A stretch of DNA of 60,948 bases from an uncultured SAR116 cluster alpha proteobacterium (GTDB taxonomy: Bacteria > Pseudomonadota > Alphaproteobacteria > Puniceispirillales > Marisalimonadaceae), in contig CACNGC010000010.1 in assembly GCA_902619805.1 (NCBI GenBank), positions 1 through 60,948 on the forward strand, given 5' to 3'. How positions within the stretch are numbered: the first letter of the stretch is position 1; each line of letters begins with the position of its first letter. Both the position numbers and the translations under genes were made by a program. Below, piece by piece: positions 49,870-60,840 of the stretch. The notes under the pieces are model-generated. The model was not told where the DNA came from. It was given only the letters and a program-made list of their open reading frames with translations, and did not search any database.

Positions 49870-51111
49870 ATGGATACAAGTATTGATATAGATCAAAAAA
49901 ATGTAGTTGATCTTAAATCAAAGTCAAAGGTTAAACCCAATTTCAATTGGGAAGATCCTCTCTTATTAGATTCGTTGATTTCTGAAGAAGAAACTCTGAT
50001 TAAATCAACTGCTCACGAATACGCTCAAGCCAAACTTTTACCAAGAGTAGAGGAAGCTTTTTTAGAAGAAAAAACTGATAAAAAAATCTTTAAGGAGATG
50101 GGAGAACTTGGTTTGTTGGGAATTACTATTCCAGAAAAGTATGGTTGTGCTGGTGCTTCATACGTATCCTATGGATTAGTAGCTAAAGAGGTAGAAAGAG
50201 TTGATTCAGGTTATAGATCAATGATGTCTGTTCAATCATCTTTAGTGATGCATCCAATTTACTCTTACGGTAGCGAAGAACAAAGACAAAAGTATTTACC
50301 AGGTTTGGCTACAGGTGATCTTATTGGTTGTTTTGGATTGACTGAACCTGATGCTGGATCAGATCCCAGCTCTATGAAAACCACAGCAACAAAAGTAAAG
50401 GGTGGGTACTCTTTATCTGGTTCAAAAATGTGGATTTCTAATTCTCCAATAGCTGATGTTTTTGTTGTTTGGGCTAAGTCTAAAGAACATGGTGACGCCA
50501 TTAAAGGATTTATACTTGAAAAAGGGATGAATGGCTTAAGTGCACCAAAAATAAAAGGAAAATTATCATTAAGAGCGTCTATAACTGGTGAAATTGTTAT
50601 GGATAATGTTTTTGTTCCAGATGAAAGTCTTATGCCAAATATAACTGGTCTAAAGGGACCATTTGGTTGTTTGAATAGAGCAAGATATGGCATAGCTTGG
50701 GGAGTAATGGGAGCTGCTGAGGACTGTTGGCATAGAGCTCGTCAGTACACATTAGATAGAAAACAATTTGGTAAACCATTGGCTGCCACGCAGTTAATTC
50801 AAAAAAAACTAGCTGATATGCAAACAGAAATTACATTAGGTTTAGGTGCTGCACTTCAAGTTGGCAGGTTATTTGATCAAGGCAATTTAGCACCTGAAGC
50901 CATTTCACTTATTAAGCGAAATAATTGTGGAAAAGCTCTTGAAATTGCAAGACTTTCAAGAGATATGCACGGTGGAAACGGTATTCATGCTGAATATCAG
51001 GTAATGCGACATTTGATGAATTTGGAAACTGTTAATACCTATGAAGGTACTCATGATGTTCACGCATTAATCCTTGGTCGAGCGCAAACCGGTATTCAAG
51101 CGTTTTTTTAA
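49870..51111 (+). CDS. gcdH: Glutaryl-CoA dehydrogenase
   Basis: A 413-residue flavin-dependent acyl-CoA dehydrogenase. The FAD/substrate region ([35 protein letters not shown]) and the C-terminal signature [20 protein letters not shown], with the catalytic Glu in YEGTHD, identify glutaryl-CoA dehydrogenase within the family. It turns glutaryl-CoA into crotonyl-CoA in lysine/tryptophan breakdown. The N-terminal 20 residues are an extra Lys/Asp-rich stretch. Cotranscription with the preceding cupin/isomerase pair is possible. A cyclase gene follows after 316 bases. Confidence 0.92.
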   Translation: MDTSIDIDQKNVVDLKSKSKVKPNFNWEDPLLLDSLISEEETLIKSTAHEYAQAKLLPRVEEAFLEEKTDKKIFKEMGELGLLGITIPEKYGCAGASYVSYGLVAKEVERVDSGYRSMMSVQSSLVMHPIYSYGSEEQRQKYLPGLATGDLIGCFGLTEPDAGSDPSSMKTTATKVKGGYSLSGSKMWISNSPIADVFVVWAKSKEHGDAIKGFILEKGMNGLSAPKIKGKLSLRASITGEIVMDNVFVPDESLMPNITGLKGPFGCLNRARYGIAWGVMGAAEDCWHRARQYTLDRKQFGKPLAATQLIQKKLADMQTEITLGLGAALQVGRLFDQGNLAPEAISLIKRNNCGKALEIARLSRDMHGGNGIHAEYQVMRHLMNLETVNTYEGTHDVHALILGRAQTGIQAFF

Positions 51112-51427
51112 ATACAGGTTTTAGCTTTATTATAACTAAATTGATCTTTAAAATCGTCAATTGGAATCGTTTTTTGTACATGAAATTTCGTGTCTTCAAA
51201 TTGCATTTACATGCTTATTTTTACATAAGGAACTTCATCTTTATCAAAATAACTAATTATTTTTGCATTTGATCTAGTTTTTAATCAGATTAATGGAATA
51301 TTAATTTTATTATCATTATTCATAAAGTTTTACTTCAATTGTTAAAAAAAAATCGTAACATACTAAATGAGCGTAATATCAATTATGATTCACGAAATAA
51401 GATTAAATTTTAATTTAGTAAAGTTTT
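51112..51427. other. 316-base gene-free stretch, possible fossil
   Basis: No intact gene, tRNA or strong hairpin was found. On the minus strand two short open frames read as protein-like sequence (ending VPYVKISM and SYNKAKTCI), interrupted by a stop between them and lacking good ribosome binding sites. They may be remnants of a decayed gene. The right part (51300-51427) is very AT-rich and probably carries the promoter of the cyclase gene. Confidence 0.35.
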
Positions 51428-53170
51428 ATGTCTGAAGTTAAAAGAAGATTAGCAACTATATTAGCAACTGACTGTGTTGATTTCAGTAAGCATATGGAAT
51501 ACCAAGAAGAAAAAACACTAAGAAGTTTAAAAGAATGTAGAGATATCATTGATCCAATAATAAATAAATTTTCTGGTAGAATTTTCCATACTGCTGGTGA
51601 TTCAATAATAGCTGAATTTGATAGTCCAGTGGGAGCCATAAAAGCGGGTGTTGAATTTCAAAAATCTATTAAAGATAGGAATTTAACAGAGGATAAAAAT
51701 CCTAAATTATCTTGGAGAGTAGGGATCCATTTAGACGATATCATAATTGAAGGTGATAACATTTATGGAAATGGTGTAAATATAGCTGCTCGTCTTGAGA
51801 GTCAATCACCAGTTGGAGAAATTTTAATTTCAGATGTAGTAAGGCAGCAAATTTATAATAAAATTGAAGAGACTATTCATCCTCTAGGTAAAATTGAGTT
51901 GAAAAATATTTCAAATAATTTCGAAGTTTTTTCTTTGCTTGGTGATGGGAAAAGTAAAATAAAAAATAACTCAAATAAAAATATTAATAAAAAACCAAAA
52001 TTTGCAATTTTACCTTTTACGAATACCAGTAAAGATGAGGATAGTGGTTTCTTAGTAGATGGAATTGTTGAGGATTTAATTACAGAATTTTCTATGATGC
52101 GTGAATTCGAAATCCTTTCAAGACAAACAACTGTTAATTTCAAAGATGAAAATCAAGACATAAAAGAATTTTCAAAGAAATTCGATTTAGATTTTATTGT
52201 GACAGGAGGCATCCGTGCTTCTGGTAAAAGAGTAAGAATAAGTATCGAATTAAGTGATGCGAAAGATGATAGTATTATCTGGAGTAACAAATATGACAGG
52301 GTTCTTGAAGATATTTTTGACTTACAGGATGAAATAGTAAGAAAAATTTCAATCGCTCTACTAGGAGAGATTCAAATTAGTTCGTTGCAAAGATCAAAAA
52401 GAAAGCCTACTGAGAATATAAGTTCATATGAATATTTATTAAGAGGGAAAGAAAATCATCATAAATTTACAAAAGAAGCTTGTCATGAGGCATTAAAAAA
52501 CTTCGACAAGGCCATTGAAGCAGATGCTAATAATGCTCAGGCATATGCTTGGAAATGTTGTACTCTGGGCCAAGCAATGTTTAGGGGTTTTTCAGATCAG
52601 AATCCTGAAGAAATTTTTGCAGAAGCTAAACAAAATATAGATAAAGCTCTAGAACTAAATGAGAATGATTTTGAGTGTCATCGAATGTTATCCGCTGTTT
52701 ACTTAAGTAATCATGATTATATTTTAGCTGAGGATCATGGAAGAAAGGCATTCAATATGGTTCCAAACGATCCAAGAGTACTATCCGGATATGGTGAAGT
52801 TTTAGTGAGAACAGGAAAGGTTGATAAAGGTTTAGAATTACTTAATAAAGCATATGAGCTTGATCCCATTCCTCAAGGTCAGTCATCGTCAGATAACAGA
52901 GTAAAAGACTTAATTCTCGGTTATTTTTTTGCTAAGGATTATAATAAAGTAGTTGAATTAAGTTTTGATATTAGTCTAATGGACCCAAGATCTGTTGTGT
53001 TAATACTATATTCTAGGTCGCAACTAAAACAAGATTTAGAAATGAGTAAAGAATATAAAGTTTTAAAGAGTGATTTTAAAGAAACTGATTGGGCCCAAAC
53101 TGTAGATAGATTTCATATACAAAGTGAAGATATAAGAAAAAATTTATTAAAGTTTATACAGGGTGTGTAA
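51428..53170 (+). CDS. Class III adenylate/guanylate cyclase with TolB-like and TPR domains
   Basis: A 580-residue signalling enzyme. Residues 8-170 are a class III nucleotide cyclase domain (ATILATDCVDFSKHME with the first metal Asp; FHTAGDSIIAEF with the second). Residues 188-315 resemble a TolB-like amino-terminal domain (FAILPFTNTSKDEDSGFLVD), and 325-560 are TPR helices. This chain is common in Alphaproteobacteria, where most copies are adenylate cyclases. It is probably cytoplasmic since no membrane span is seen. Stands alone; convergent with the hydantoinase-like gene eight bases away. Confidence 0.87.
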   Translation: MSEVKRRLATILATDCVDFSKHMEYQEEKTLRSLKECRDIIDPIINKFSGRIFHTAGDSIIAEFDSPVGAIKAGVEFQKSIKDRNLTEDKNPKLSWRVGIHLDDIIIEGDNIYGNGVNIAARLESQSPVGEILISDVVRQQIYNKIEETIHPLGKIELKNISNNFEVFSLLGDGKSKIKNNSNKNINKKPKFAILPFTNTSKDEDSGFLVDGIVEDLITEFSMMREFEILSRQTTVNFKDENQDIKEFSKKFDLDFIVTGGIRASGKRVRISIELSDAKDDSIIWSNKYDRVLEDIFDLQDEIVRKISIALLGEIQISSLQRSKRKPTENISSYEYLLRGKENHHKFTKEACHEALKNFDKAIEADANNAQAYAWKCCTLGQAMFRGFSDQNPEEIFAEAKQNIDKALELNENDFECHRMLSAVYLSNHDYILAEDHGRKAFNMVPNDPRVLSGYGEVLVRTGKVDKGLELLNKAYELDPIPQGQSSSDNRVKDLILGYFFAKDYNKVVELSFDISLMDPRSVVLILYSRSQLKQDLEMSKEYKVLKSDFKETDWAQTVDRFHIQSEDIRKNLLKFIQGV

Positions 53171-53177
53171 TTTAAAA

Positions 53178-56100
53178 TTATTTTTTTCCAAATCCACCAC
53201 CACCAGGTGTTTCCATAACAAAAAGATCATTAATTTTTACTTCACAACTATCGTTTCCAGAAAGACTAAGTATACTTCCATCCGCTTTTTCAAGCCATTC
53301 TTTACCACAGTCTCCAGGACCACCTCCATTTAAACCAAAAGGCTTTATTTTTCGATGTGAACATAATGTTGTAACAGTCATAGGCTCTAAAAATCTTAAT
53401 TTTCTAGTAACGCCGTCACCTCCATTAAATTTACCCTTACCACCTGAATTTTTTCTTATTGAAAATTCTTCAAGTCTTACTGGAAAACGGGTTTCCAATA
53501 CCTCAGGATCAGTGCTTCTGGTATTGGTCATATGAGTTTGAATGGCTGATGTGCCGTGAAAATTTGGACCAGCACCAGTTCCTCCGCAAATGGTTTCATA
53601 ATTTTGTATTTTTTCATTTCCCCAGATAAAATTATTCATGGTTGCTTGGCTACCAGCAATCACTCCTAGTGCTCCAAATAAAGCGTTACATGTCAATTGG
53701 CTTACTTCTGTATTTCCTGCTATCACAGCAGAAGGATACTTTGCATTTATCATTGAATTATTTGGTATAATGATTTTGATTGGTTTAAAACATCCTTCAT
53801 TAAGTGGAATATTATTTCCAACTAATGTTCTAAATACATATAAAATTACAGCATAACATACTGCCATTGGGGCATTATAATTGAAAGGATTTTTAGGAGC
53901 TGTGCCTGTAAAATCAATTATAGCCTCACGATTTTTCTTATCAATTTTTACATTAACTCTTATGAACTCTCCATTATCAAGTTCATACTCATATTCACCT
54001 TGTTTTAAATTAACTATGGCATTACGTATACTTTCTTCTGCATTATCTTGTACATGGTTCATGTAGGCATGCACAGTTTCAATACCAAATTGGTCAATCA
54101 TTGAATTAATTTCATGAATACCTGTTTTGTTTGCTGCAACTTGAGCTGCAAGATCTGCCATATTATGCTCAATATTTCGACATGGATACTTACCTGATGA
54201 TAAGATTTTTCTCATTTCCTGCTCACGAAATATACCTTTGTCAAACAACTTAAAATTATCAATCAATACACCTTCTTCTTCAATATGCTTTGAGTCTGGT
54301 GGACCAGAACCTGGCGTTTTACCTCCTATGTCGGAATGATGACCACGAGAGGCAACAAAAAATATAATTTCTTTTCCATTTTTATCAAAAACTGGAGTTA
54401 TCACCGTTACATCTGGAAGATGTGTTCCACCGTTAAATGGAGCGTTGAGTACAAAAACATCATCTGGATAAATATTATCTTTGTTTAACCTAACTACTGT
54501 TTTTATTGCTTCTGACATAGATCCTAAATGAACTGGAACATGAGGGGCATTGGCAACTAAAGATCCTTCATTATTAAATAAAGCACATGAAAAATCTAAT
54601 CTTTCTTTTATGTTCACTGAATAAGCAGTGTTTGCTAACGTTGCACCCATTTGTTCTGCAATATTCATAAAAAGATTGTTAAATACTTCAAGCATTACAA
54701 CATCTACGGATGTTCCAATTCCTTTTTGATGTTTCTTTTCTTCTACTCTAGATAAAATCAAATTATAATGCTTGTCTAAAGTTCCAGACCAACCATCATC
54801 AATTATGTTAGTACCTGTTGCTTCTACTATGATAGCTGGGCCTGAAATATTCTGGTCAATAATTAATTCATCTCTTTTATAGATTGGTGTATTAATTTCT
54901 GAGCCATTTACATACATTTTTTTGAATGCAATGGGATTTGCCTTTGTAGTTGATATGTTAGGATTTAAAAAATCATAGTTTTCTGTTTTTTTACCTACTG
55001 CTTCAACAGTTAGCATTTCAATAAATATTTCTCTATCTTCAACAAAAAAACCAAAGCGTTTTTTATGTTCTTGTTCAAAAGATTTTCTCATATTTTCAGG
55101 TGTATCAAATTTGATTTCTAAATTTTGATGTGAACCTTTATAATGCAAAAAAGCATTTTTTAAGAGAATAATTGAAGCATCAGAAATATCTTGATCATTT
55201 AGATCTTTTTTTGCTTGTGAAGATAAGATTTCAATTAAGTTATCTGCGTCTAAAATATTTGTGATATTTTTTTCAAAATGACCTTCCCTAATACTTCTAA
55301 TTTCAGCAAGGCCCATTCCGTAAGCAGATAAAACCCCAGCATATGGATGTATCATAACATTTGAAATGCCAAGAGAATCAGCAACATTACATGCGTGTTG
55401 CCCGCCTGCACCTCCAAAGCAATTCATCATATAATTTGTTACATCATAACCTTTTTGAATTGATATTTTTTTAATTGCATTAGCCATATTTTCGACAGCT
55501 ATTTTCAAAAACCCCTCAGCCATTTTAAAGATATCCATCATAGGTTCATTTTTTTCTTTAGAAATTGTATCTGACAAATCCAAAAACTTTTTCTTTACAA
55601 TTTCAAAATTTAAAGGTTGATCGCCAGTTTTCCCAAAAACTTTTGGGAAAAAATCTGGATTTAATTTACCTAATAAGACATTGCAATCAGTTACAGTTAA
55701 AGGTCCACCTCTACCATATGATGCTGGGCCAGGAATTGCTCCAGCGCTCTCCGGGCCAACTTGAAATCTACCATCTTTATAAGAAAGAATTGAGCCACCA
55801 CCTGCTGCCACAGTATTAATCTGCATCATAGGAGCTCTAATTCTTACACCTGCTAATTCAGTTTCAAACGATCTTTCAAACTCACCAGCAAAATGGCATA
55901 CATCTGTAGAAGTTCCACCCATATCAAATCCAATTAATTTATTAAATCCAGCTTGCTTTCCGGTTTGCGTCATACTCACAACTCCTCCAGCTGGGCCAGA
56001 TAATAAAGCATCTTTACCTTGGAAAAGATTTGCGTCTGTTAGGCCTCCATTGGATTGCATAAACATTAATTGAGTAGATTTAGTATCTTGAAGTTCTTCT

Positions 56101-56771
56101 GAAACTTGATTTACATAACGTCTTAGGATTGGAGATAAATACGCATCAACTACAGTGGTATCGCCTCTACCAACTAATTTAATTAGTGGAGATACTTTAT
56201 GACTTACTGAAATTTGATTAAAATTTTCTTCTTTTGCAATTTGTTCAATTTTATTTTCATGATCAGGATTTATATATGAATGCATAAAGGCAATAGCTAC
56301 ACTATTTATACCATCTGATTTTGCTTTGATTAGTGAATTTCGTACTTCTTCCTCATTTAATTCAGTAACTACTTCACCTTTCTCGTTTAATCTTTCTGAT
56401 ACTTCTACTACTCTTTCGTATAACAACTCTGGTAATTTGATACTTAAATCAAATAATAGTGGTCTATTTTGATAACCAATTCTTAATAAGTCTCCAAAGC
56501 CTTTTGTAATAAGTAGTAGAGTTCTATCACCTTTTCTTTCAAGTAATGCATTAGTTGCAACAGTTGTGCCCATTTTCACTGAAGAAATAATATCTGTAGG
56601 AATTTTATCTTCGTTTTTCAGGTCAAGAATTCTTCTTATACCTGCAACTGCAGCATCTTTGTAAGCATCAGAGTTCTCTGATAAAAGCTTATCAATTATT
56701 ATTTTACCATTAGTTTTTTTTGCTACTATATCGGTGAATGTTCCACCTCTATCTATCCAAAATTGCCACAT
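53178..56771 (-). CDS. Hydantoinase/5-oxoprolinase, HyuA-HyuB fusion
   Basis: A 1197-residue ATP-dependent amidohydrolase in which HyuA (residues 1-about 690) and HyuB (about 695-1197) are fused, as in eukaryotic-type 5-oxoprolinase. HyuA has the ATP-fold start [30 protein letters not shown], and [12 protein letters not shown]; HyuB has [27 protein letters not shown] and the C-terminal GGDGVTRKL. Probable role: hydrolysis of 5-oxoproline or a hydantoin to an amino acid. It is 33 bases downstream of the erythronate-dehydrogenase-like gene on the same strand, so both may be in one operon. Confidence 0.9.
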   Translation of the reverse strand: MWQFWIDRGGTFTDIVAKKTNGKIIIDKLLSENSDAYKDAAVAGIRRILDLKNEDKIPTDIISSVKMGTTVATNALLERKGDRTLLLITKGFGDLLRIGYQNRPLLFDLSIKLPELLYERVVEVSERLNEKGEVVTELNEEEVRNSLIKAKSDGINSVAIAFMHSYINPDHENKIEQIAKEENFNQISVSHKVSPLIKLVGRGDTTVVDAYLSPILRRYVNQVSEELQDTKSTQLMFMQSNGGLTDANLFQGKDALLSGPAGGVVSMTQTGKQAGFNKLIGFDMGGTSTDVCHFAGEFERSFETELAGVRIRAPMMQINTVAAGGGSILSYKDGRFQVGPESAGAIPGPASYGRGGPLTVTDCNVLLGKLNPDFFPKVFGKTGDQPLNFEIVKKKFLDLSDTISKEKNEPMMDIFKMAEGFLKIAVENMANAIKKISIQKGYDVTNYMMNCFGGAGGQHACNVADSLGISNVMIHPYAGVLSAYGMGLAEIRSIREGHFEKNITNILDADNLIEILSSQAKKDLNDQDISDASIILLKNAFLHYKGSHQNLEIKFDTPENMRKSFEQEHKKRFGFFVEDREIFIEMLTVEAVGKKTENYDFLNPNISTTKANPIAFKKMYVNGSEINTPIYKRDELIIDQNISGPAIIVEATGTNIIDDGWSGTLDKHYNLILSRVEEKKHQKGIGTSVDVVMLEVFNNLFMNIAEQMGATLANTAYSVNIKERLDFSCALFNNEGSLVANAPHVPVHLGSMSEAIKTVVRLNKDNIYPDDVFVLNAPFNGGTHLPDVTVITPVFDKNGKEIIFFVASRGHHSDIGGKTPGSGPPDSKHIEEEGVLIDNFKLFDKGIFREQEMRKILSSGKYPCRNIEHNMADLAAQVAANKTGIHEINSMIDQFGIETVHAYMNHVQDNAEESIRNAIVNLKQGEYEYELDNGEFIRVNVKIDKKNREAIIDFTGTAPKNPFNYNAPMAVCYAVILYVFRTLVGNNIPLNEGCFKPIKIIIPNNSMINAKYPSAVIAGNTEVSQLTCNALFGALGVIAGSQATMNNFIWGNEKIQNYETICGGTGAGPNFHGTSAIQTHMTNTRSTDPEVLETRFPVRLEEFSIRKNSGGKGKFNGGDGVTRKLRFLEPMTVTTLCSHRKIKPFGLNGGGPGDCGKEWLEKADGSILSLSGNDSCEVKINDLFVMETPGGGGFGKK

Positions 56772-56804
56772 ATTATTCTGCCAGTGTTACGTTTATAAGT
56801 AAGA

Positions 56805-57776
56805 TTATTTTTTTAAATCGTCTTCAATATAGGTTTTGATTATCTCATCAAAATTTGTTTCTGCTTTGAAACCTTGTTCAATAGATCTTTTTGTATCAAA
56901 ATCTCTTGCCCATCCATTTACTATTTTTTGGATTGTTGGATCTGGTTGATGTTTAATAAGTTTTACAACATCACTGCCGGCAACTCTCTCTAATGCTTCT
57001 ATTTGTTCTTGAACGGTTACAGATAAACCAGGCATGTTTAATGTTATTCTGTCATTTAATTTTGATGTATCCATTTCTGCGGCATGCACTAGAAAACCTG
57101 CGGCGGCTCTTGGCGTTGCATGCCAATGTCTTACATCAGGATTAACGGGAAGAATTGCTTCTTGACCATTTAAAGGCTCACGTATAATTCCAGAAAAGAA
57201 ACCTGAAGCTGCAAGATTAGGTTTGCCTGGTCTTACGCAAATAGTTGGTAATCTTATTGACACACCATCAATCATTTTCTTTCTTGAGTAATCTGCTAAC
57301 AATAACTCAGATATAGCTTTCTGGGCTCCATAAGATGTAAGAGGGGTTGTAAAAAAATCATCGGGTATCTTATCTGGGAATGGGGCACCAAAAACTGCTA
57401 TTGAGCTTGTAAAAACTAATCTTGGGCAATAATTTTCTCCTTGATGCCTTATTGCTTCAAATAAGCCCCAGCTTCCTTTTGCATTTATATCCCAACCTAA
57501 ATCAAATTCCTGTTCAGCTTGTCCTGAAACTATAGCAGCCAAATGAAAAATTATATCTGGCTTAGATAAAATAAGATTTTCACTGACATCTATATCTGAA
57601 ATATCACCTGACTTTGATTGTATTAGAATATTAGTATTATTAGGATAGGGCGCTTCTATGATATCAAACAATGTGATTTCACTGATTTTTTGATTATTTA
57701 ATTTTTCTTTTTTTAATAAGAGATTAAGCAGCTTTTGCCCAATCATCCCAGCTCCACCCATTATTAATATTTTCAT
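56805..57776 (-). CDS. denD: NAD-dependent epimerase/dehydratase, D-erythronate dehydrogenase (DenD)-like
   Basis: A 323-residue extended SDR. The N-terminal GGAGMIGQKLLNLLL binds NAD, the catalytic site is SYGAQKAISE (YxxxK with Tyr and Lys present), and ADYSRKKMIDGVSIRLPTI plus PDVRHWHATPRAAA match D-erythronate dehydrogenase. DenD oxidises erythronate at C2 in four-carbon acid sugar breakdown. The other pathway genes (OtnK-like kinase, OtnC-like aldolase) are not seen next to it, so the assignment is by similarity only. Divergent from eda. Confidence 0.8.
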   Translation of the reverse strand: MKILIMGGAGMIGQKLLNLLLKKEKLNNQKISEITLFDIIEAPYPNNTNILIQSKSGDISDIDVSENLILSKPDIIFHLAAIVSGQAEQEFDLGWDINAKGSWGLFEAIRHQGENYCPRLVFTSSIAVFGAPFPDKIPDDFFTTPLTSYGAQKAISELLLADYSRKKMIDGVSIRLPTICVRPGKPNLAASGFFSGIIREPLNGQEAILPVNPDVRHWHATPRAAAGFLVHAAEMDTSKLNDRITLNMPGLSVTVQEQIEALERVAGSDVVKLIKHQPDPTIQKIVNGWARDFDTKRSIEQGFKAETNFDEIIKTYIEDDLKK

Positions 57777-57870
57777 AAAGCCCTCTTTATTAATTTATTG
57801 ATTGAAGAATTTTGAATAACAACATATTAAAATAGAAAATAAAAATAAAAAATAAATTTTTGATAAATTG

Positions 57871-58491
57871 ATGCATGATTATATTAAAACTACTCTTTCA
57901 ATGTCTCCTGTTATGCCTGTATTGACAATCAATAATATTGATAATGTTGAATATTTATTCGAGGCTCTAATCAATGGAAATCTTAAGGTAGTTGAAATCA
58001 CTTTAAGAACGGATTGTGCCCTAAAAGCAATAGAGATTGTGTCTAAAAAATTTCCTTCTTTGAAAATTGGAGCAGGTACAGTTTTAAGCAATGAAGATTT
58101 AAATTCCGTAAAAGATGCTGGAGCGAAATTTGCTGTTAGTCCTGGCTCTACAATTTCCCTTGCAACACATGCACTAGAAAAGGAATTTCCATTCCTGCCG
58201 GGAGTTTCAAATTCTAGTGATATTATGAATTTAATGAATTTAGATTATAAATTTTTTAAATTTTTTCCAGCACAAGCCGCAGGTGGTCTTGAATATCTTA
58301 AATCTTTAAGTGGGCCATTTCCTAAAATTTTGTTTTGCCCAACAGGTGGTATTAACCAAAATAATGCTCATGAATGGCTTAGTCAAAAGAATGTAATATG
58401 TGTAGGCGGTAGTTGGATAATTCCATCTGAAAGCAGAGATTATAAAGAAATTACAAAAAGAGCTTTATTAGCAAGTAGTTTGTCAAAATAA
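57871..58491 (+). CDS. eda: KDPG/KHG aldolase
   Basis: A 206-residue class I aldolase that splits 2-keto-3-deoxy-6-phosphogluconate into pyruvate and glyceraldehyde 3-phosphate, ending the Entner-Doudoroff pathway. The Schiff-base Lys is in YKFFKFFPAQAAGG, with KIGAGTVLS and FPFLPGVS before it, and CPTGGINQ binding phosphate. I use ATG 57871 (a TTG three bases earlier is also possible). It stands apart from zwf-pgl-edd by 19 kb. The promoter must lie in the 91 bases after the divergent epimerase gene. Confidence 0.92.
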   Translation: MHDYIKTTLSMSPVMPVLTINNIDNVEYLFEALINGNLKVVEITLRTDCALKAIEIVSKKFPSLKIGAGTVLSNEDLNSVKDAGAKFAVSPGSTISLATHALEKEFPFLPGVSNSSDIMNLMNLDYKFFKFFPAQAAGGLEYLKSLSGPFPKILFCPTGGINQNNAHEWLSQKNVICVGGSWIIPSESRDYKEITKRALLASSLSK

Positions 58492-58605
58492 TTTCCTGTT
58501 TTTTCTAAATCAATAATAAATAAAAATTTTTTGTAAAATATTTCGATTTGTCTATCATTATATTTAGTAATTAGTTTTATATGTTTTTAGAAACTTGGGG
58601 AAGTA

Positions 58606-59166
58606 ATGACTGAATATTCAATTGAGGATTATGTAACTGATATTCGTTTAGTTGTAAAAGAAGAGACTGACGAGGGAAAGATAATCGATAGAATAAAACC
58701 ATTATCAAAAAAAATAGCAGCAAACAAAAGTTGGGTTAAACAAGAATATTTTAAAGTAGATAAAGAACAGGGATTTGGATTACATTTACTGCACGAAGAA
58801 AAAGATCATAGTTTAGCTGTTTTTGCAATTGCGTGGGCTCCTGGAGAGGGACTTGCGCCACATAATCACAAAACATGGGCAGTGGTTGCTGGTATTCAAG
58901 GACAAGAACATGAAACTAGTTACAAAAGAATAGATGACGGAACTACAGACGGTTTTGCGGATTTAGTAAAAACAAATGAAGAGACTATATACGCAGGAGA
59001 TGCTACCTGTTGTTTGCCTGAAGACATACATAGTGTATGGAATAATGGTCGTGAGATAGCTCTTTCTATAAATACATATGGAAAACACCTCAATCATACA
59101 GGAAGATCAATTTTTGACATTAATCAAAAAACTGAAACTCCCTGCATAGTTAAGGTTCAAAATTAA
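58606..59166 (+). CDS. Cysteine-dioxygenase-like cupin protein
   Basis: A 186-residue non-heme iron cupin. The iron-binding His pair and Glu motif are seen in APHNHKTWAVVAGIQGQEHE and a third His in EDIHSVWNN, consistent with the cysteine/3-mercaptopropionate dioxygenase group (CDO type). Such enzymes oxidise thiols to sulfinates, which would fit with other sulfur-acid genes in this window. The typical Cys-Tyr crosslink partners of mammalian CDO are not evident. GGGAAG lies about six bases before the ATG. Stand-alone gene, converging on the hydrolase at 59204. Confidence 0.8.
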   Translation: MTEYSIEDYVTDIRLVVKEETDEGKIIDRIKPLSKKIAANKSWVKQEYFKVDKEQGFGLHLLHEEKDHSLAVFAIAWAPGEGLAPHNHKTWAVVAGIQGQEHETSYKRIDDGTTDGFADLVKTNEETIYAGDATCCLPEDIHSVWNNGREIALSINTYGKHLNHTGRSIFDINQKTETPCIVKVQN

Positions 59167-59203
59167 TTAAGTTTTATACGAAAAGTTCTAAGTTAAAATC
59201 CAA

Positions 59204-60046
59204 TTAACCTTGGAAACATGTTTGATTTTGTTCACCCAAACCTTCTATACCTAACTTCATTTTATCGCCCGCCTTTAAAAAAACAGGTGGTTTCATTCCA
59301 CCTCCAACTCCAGGTGGAGTACCCGTAGCAATAATATCGCCAGGATTTAAACTCATAAATTGTGATAAATAATATACAATGTATTTTGCAGAGAATATCA
59401 TGGTTTTTGTTGAACCATCTTGCATTCTTTTACCATTAACATCTAGATACATTTTTAGGTTCTGAACGTCAGACACTTCATCTTTAGTAACTAAATATGG
59501 TCCAGTTGGCCCAAAAGTGTCACAAGATTTGCCTTTAGTCCACTGTCCTTCTTTTTTTAGTTGAAATTCTCTTTCTGAAACATCATTAACTACGCAATAT
59601 CCAGCGATATATTTTTCTGCATCTTCTTCATTAATATATTTAGCTTTTTTTCCAATTATGATACCAAGTTCAACTTCCCAGTCAGTTTCATTAGAATTTC
59701 TTGGTATTTCAACATTATCATTTGGACCTACTACAGCAGATGTTGCCTTTGAAAATAATATTGGTTCACTTGGTACAGGCATTCCAGTTTCTGCAGCGTG
59801 ATCTGAATAATTTAATCCAATACAAAGAAATTTTCCAATATTACCAACACATGCTCCTAATCTTGTATTTTCAGGAATAATTGGTAAAGATGAAACATCA
59901 ATCATAGAAATTTTATTCAAGCCCTCTTCACTAATATTGTCTCCATTGATATCAGAAATATGATTAGATAAATCTCTTATTTTTCCCTCTTGATCTAAAA
60001 TTCCAGGCTTTTCTTTCCCAATTTCACCGTAGCGTAATAACTTCAT
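59204..60046 (-). CDS. Fumarylacetoacetate-hydrolase-family protein (diketo-sugar-acid hydrolase type)
   Basis: A 280-residue FAH-fold enzyme. Metal ligands lie in EPILFSKATSAVVG, SNETDWEVELGIIIG (Asp/Glu) and YCVVNDVSER, with KSCDTFGPTGPYL and GDIIATGTPPGVGGG, the usual marks. Its order and length match 2,4-diketo-3-deoxy-L-fuconate hydrolase and ureidoglycolate-lyase-like members. It is 51 bases downstream of the SDR at 60097 on the same strand, followed upstream by a UxaA-family gene, so a sugar-acid catabolic operon is likely. Confidence 0.85.
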   Translation of the reverse strand: MKLLRYGEIGKEKPGILDQEGKIRDLSNHISDINGDNISEEGLNKISMIDVSSLPIIPENTRLGACVGNIGKFLCIGLNYSDHAAETGMPVPSEPILFSKATSAVVGPNDNVEIPRNSNETDWEVELGIIIGKKAKYINEEDAEKYIAGYCVVNDVSEREFQLKKEGQWTKGKSCDTFGPTGPYLVTKDEVSDVQNLKMYLDVNGKRMQDGSTKTMIFSAKYIVYYLSQFMSLNPGDIIATGTPPGVGGGMKPPVFLKAGDKMKLGIEGLGEQNQTCFQG

Positions 60047-60096
60047 TTTACTTCCTTTCTCTAATTAAAATAATTAAAAATTTTATTATTGATTTA

Positions 60097-60831
60097 TTAC
60101 ATACATATTCCACCATCAATTATATGGAATTGACCTGTAGTAAAGGCTGACGCATCACTAGCTAGATAAACTGCAAGATTAGCAACTTCCTCTGCTTCAC
60201 CAAATCTTCCCATAGGTTGCCTTGCAACAAATTGTTTCTTGGCTAATTGATAATCTCCCATATCTGAAAGTCTTTGCTCCAAAGATGGACTTTGAATCGT
60301 GCCAGGGCAAATAGCGTTACACCTTACTCCAACAGAAATATAATCTGCTGCAACTGATTTTGTTATCCCTAATACTGCAGCTTTAGACGCAGTGTAGATA
60401 AATCTATTAATGATACCTTTAGTTGATGATGCTACAGAGGCAATATTAACAATTGATCCTCCACCATTTTTGATCATTATTGGTAAGACTTCTTTTATCA
60501 TGTGGTACATCGCTTTACTATTGATATTAAAAGCCAGATCCCAGTCATCGTCTGTAGACTCTAAAATTGTTCCATTATGAACTATCCCCGCGCAATTAAA
60601 TAGAACGTTAGGTTCTTTAATAAGTTTCATTAAATCTCTAATTGCATCTTGATTAGTAACATCAAGTTTATGAGTTTCATGTACAGTTTTTTTTAAGTTG
60701 TCTAAACTTTCTTCATTAATGTCTGTTGCAATAACATATGCACCAGCTTTTACAAAGGCTTCAGCTGTTGCTTTACCAATACCTTGTCCCGAAGCAGTTA
60801 AAATAGCAGTCTTACCTTCTAGATTAATCAT
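60097..60831 (-). CDS. SDR-family sugar-acid dehydrogenase (KDFuc dehydrogenase-like)
   Basis: A 244-residue classical short-chain dehydrogenase with all catalytic residues: TASGQGIG (cofactor), Ser in NIASVASS, and YTASK (Tyr and Lys), then CPGTIQSPSLEQRL. The PSLEQR segment and the lack of a long N-terminal extension fit the 2-keto-3-deoxy-L-fuconate dehydrogenase/BDH2-like group. In the non-phosphorylating fucose pathway this enzyme feeds the FAH-type hydrolase encoded next. The UxaA-like gene starts nine bases before it on the same strand. Confidence 0.87.
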   Translation of the reverse strand: MINLEGKTAILTASGQGIGKATAEAFVKAGAYVIATDINEESLDNLKKTVHETHKLDVTNQDAIRDLMKLIKEPNVLFNCAGIVHNGTILESTDDDWDLAFNINSKAMYHMIKEVLPIMIKNGGGSIVNIASVASSTKGIINRFIYTASKAAVLGITKSVAADYISVGVRCNAICPGTIQSPSLEQRLSDMGDYQLAKKQFVARQPMGRFGEAEEVANLAVYLASDASAFTTGQFHIIDGGICM

Positions 60832-60840
60832 AAAAACTCC

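Noticed and set aside
50265-50693. 142-residue minus-strand frame inside gcdH
   Set aside because: It lies entirely antisense to a clearly conserved acyl-CoA dehydrogenase, has no ribosome binding site and shows only the Pro/Ser-rich composition of a complementary-strand frame.
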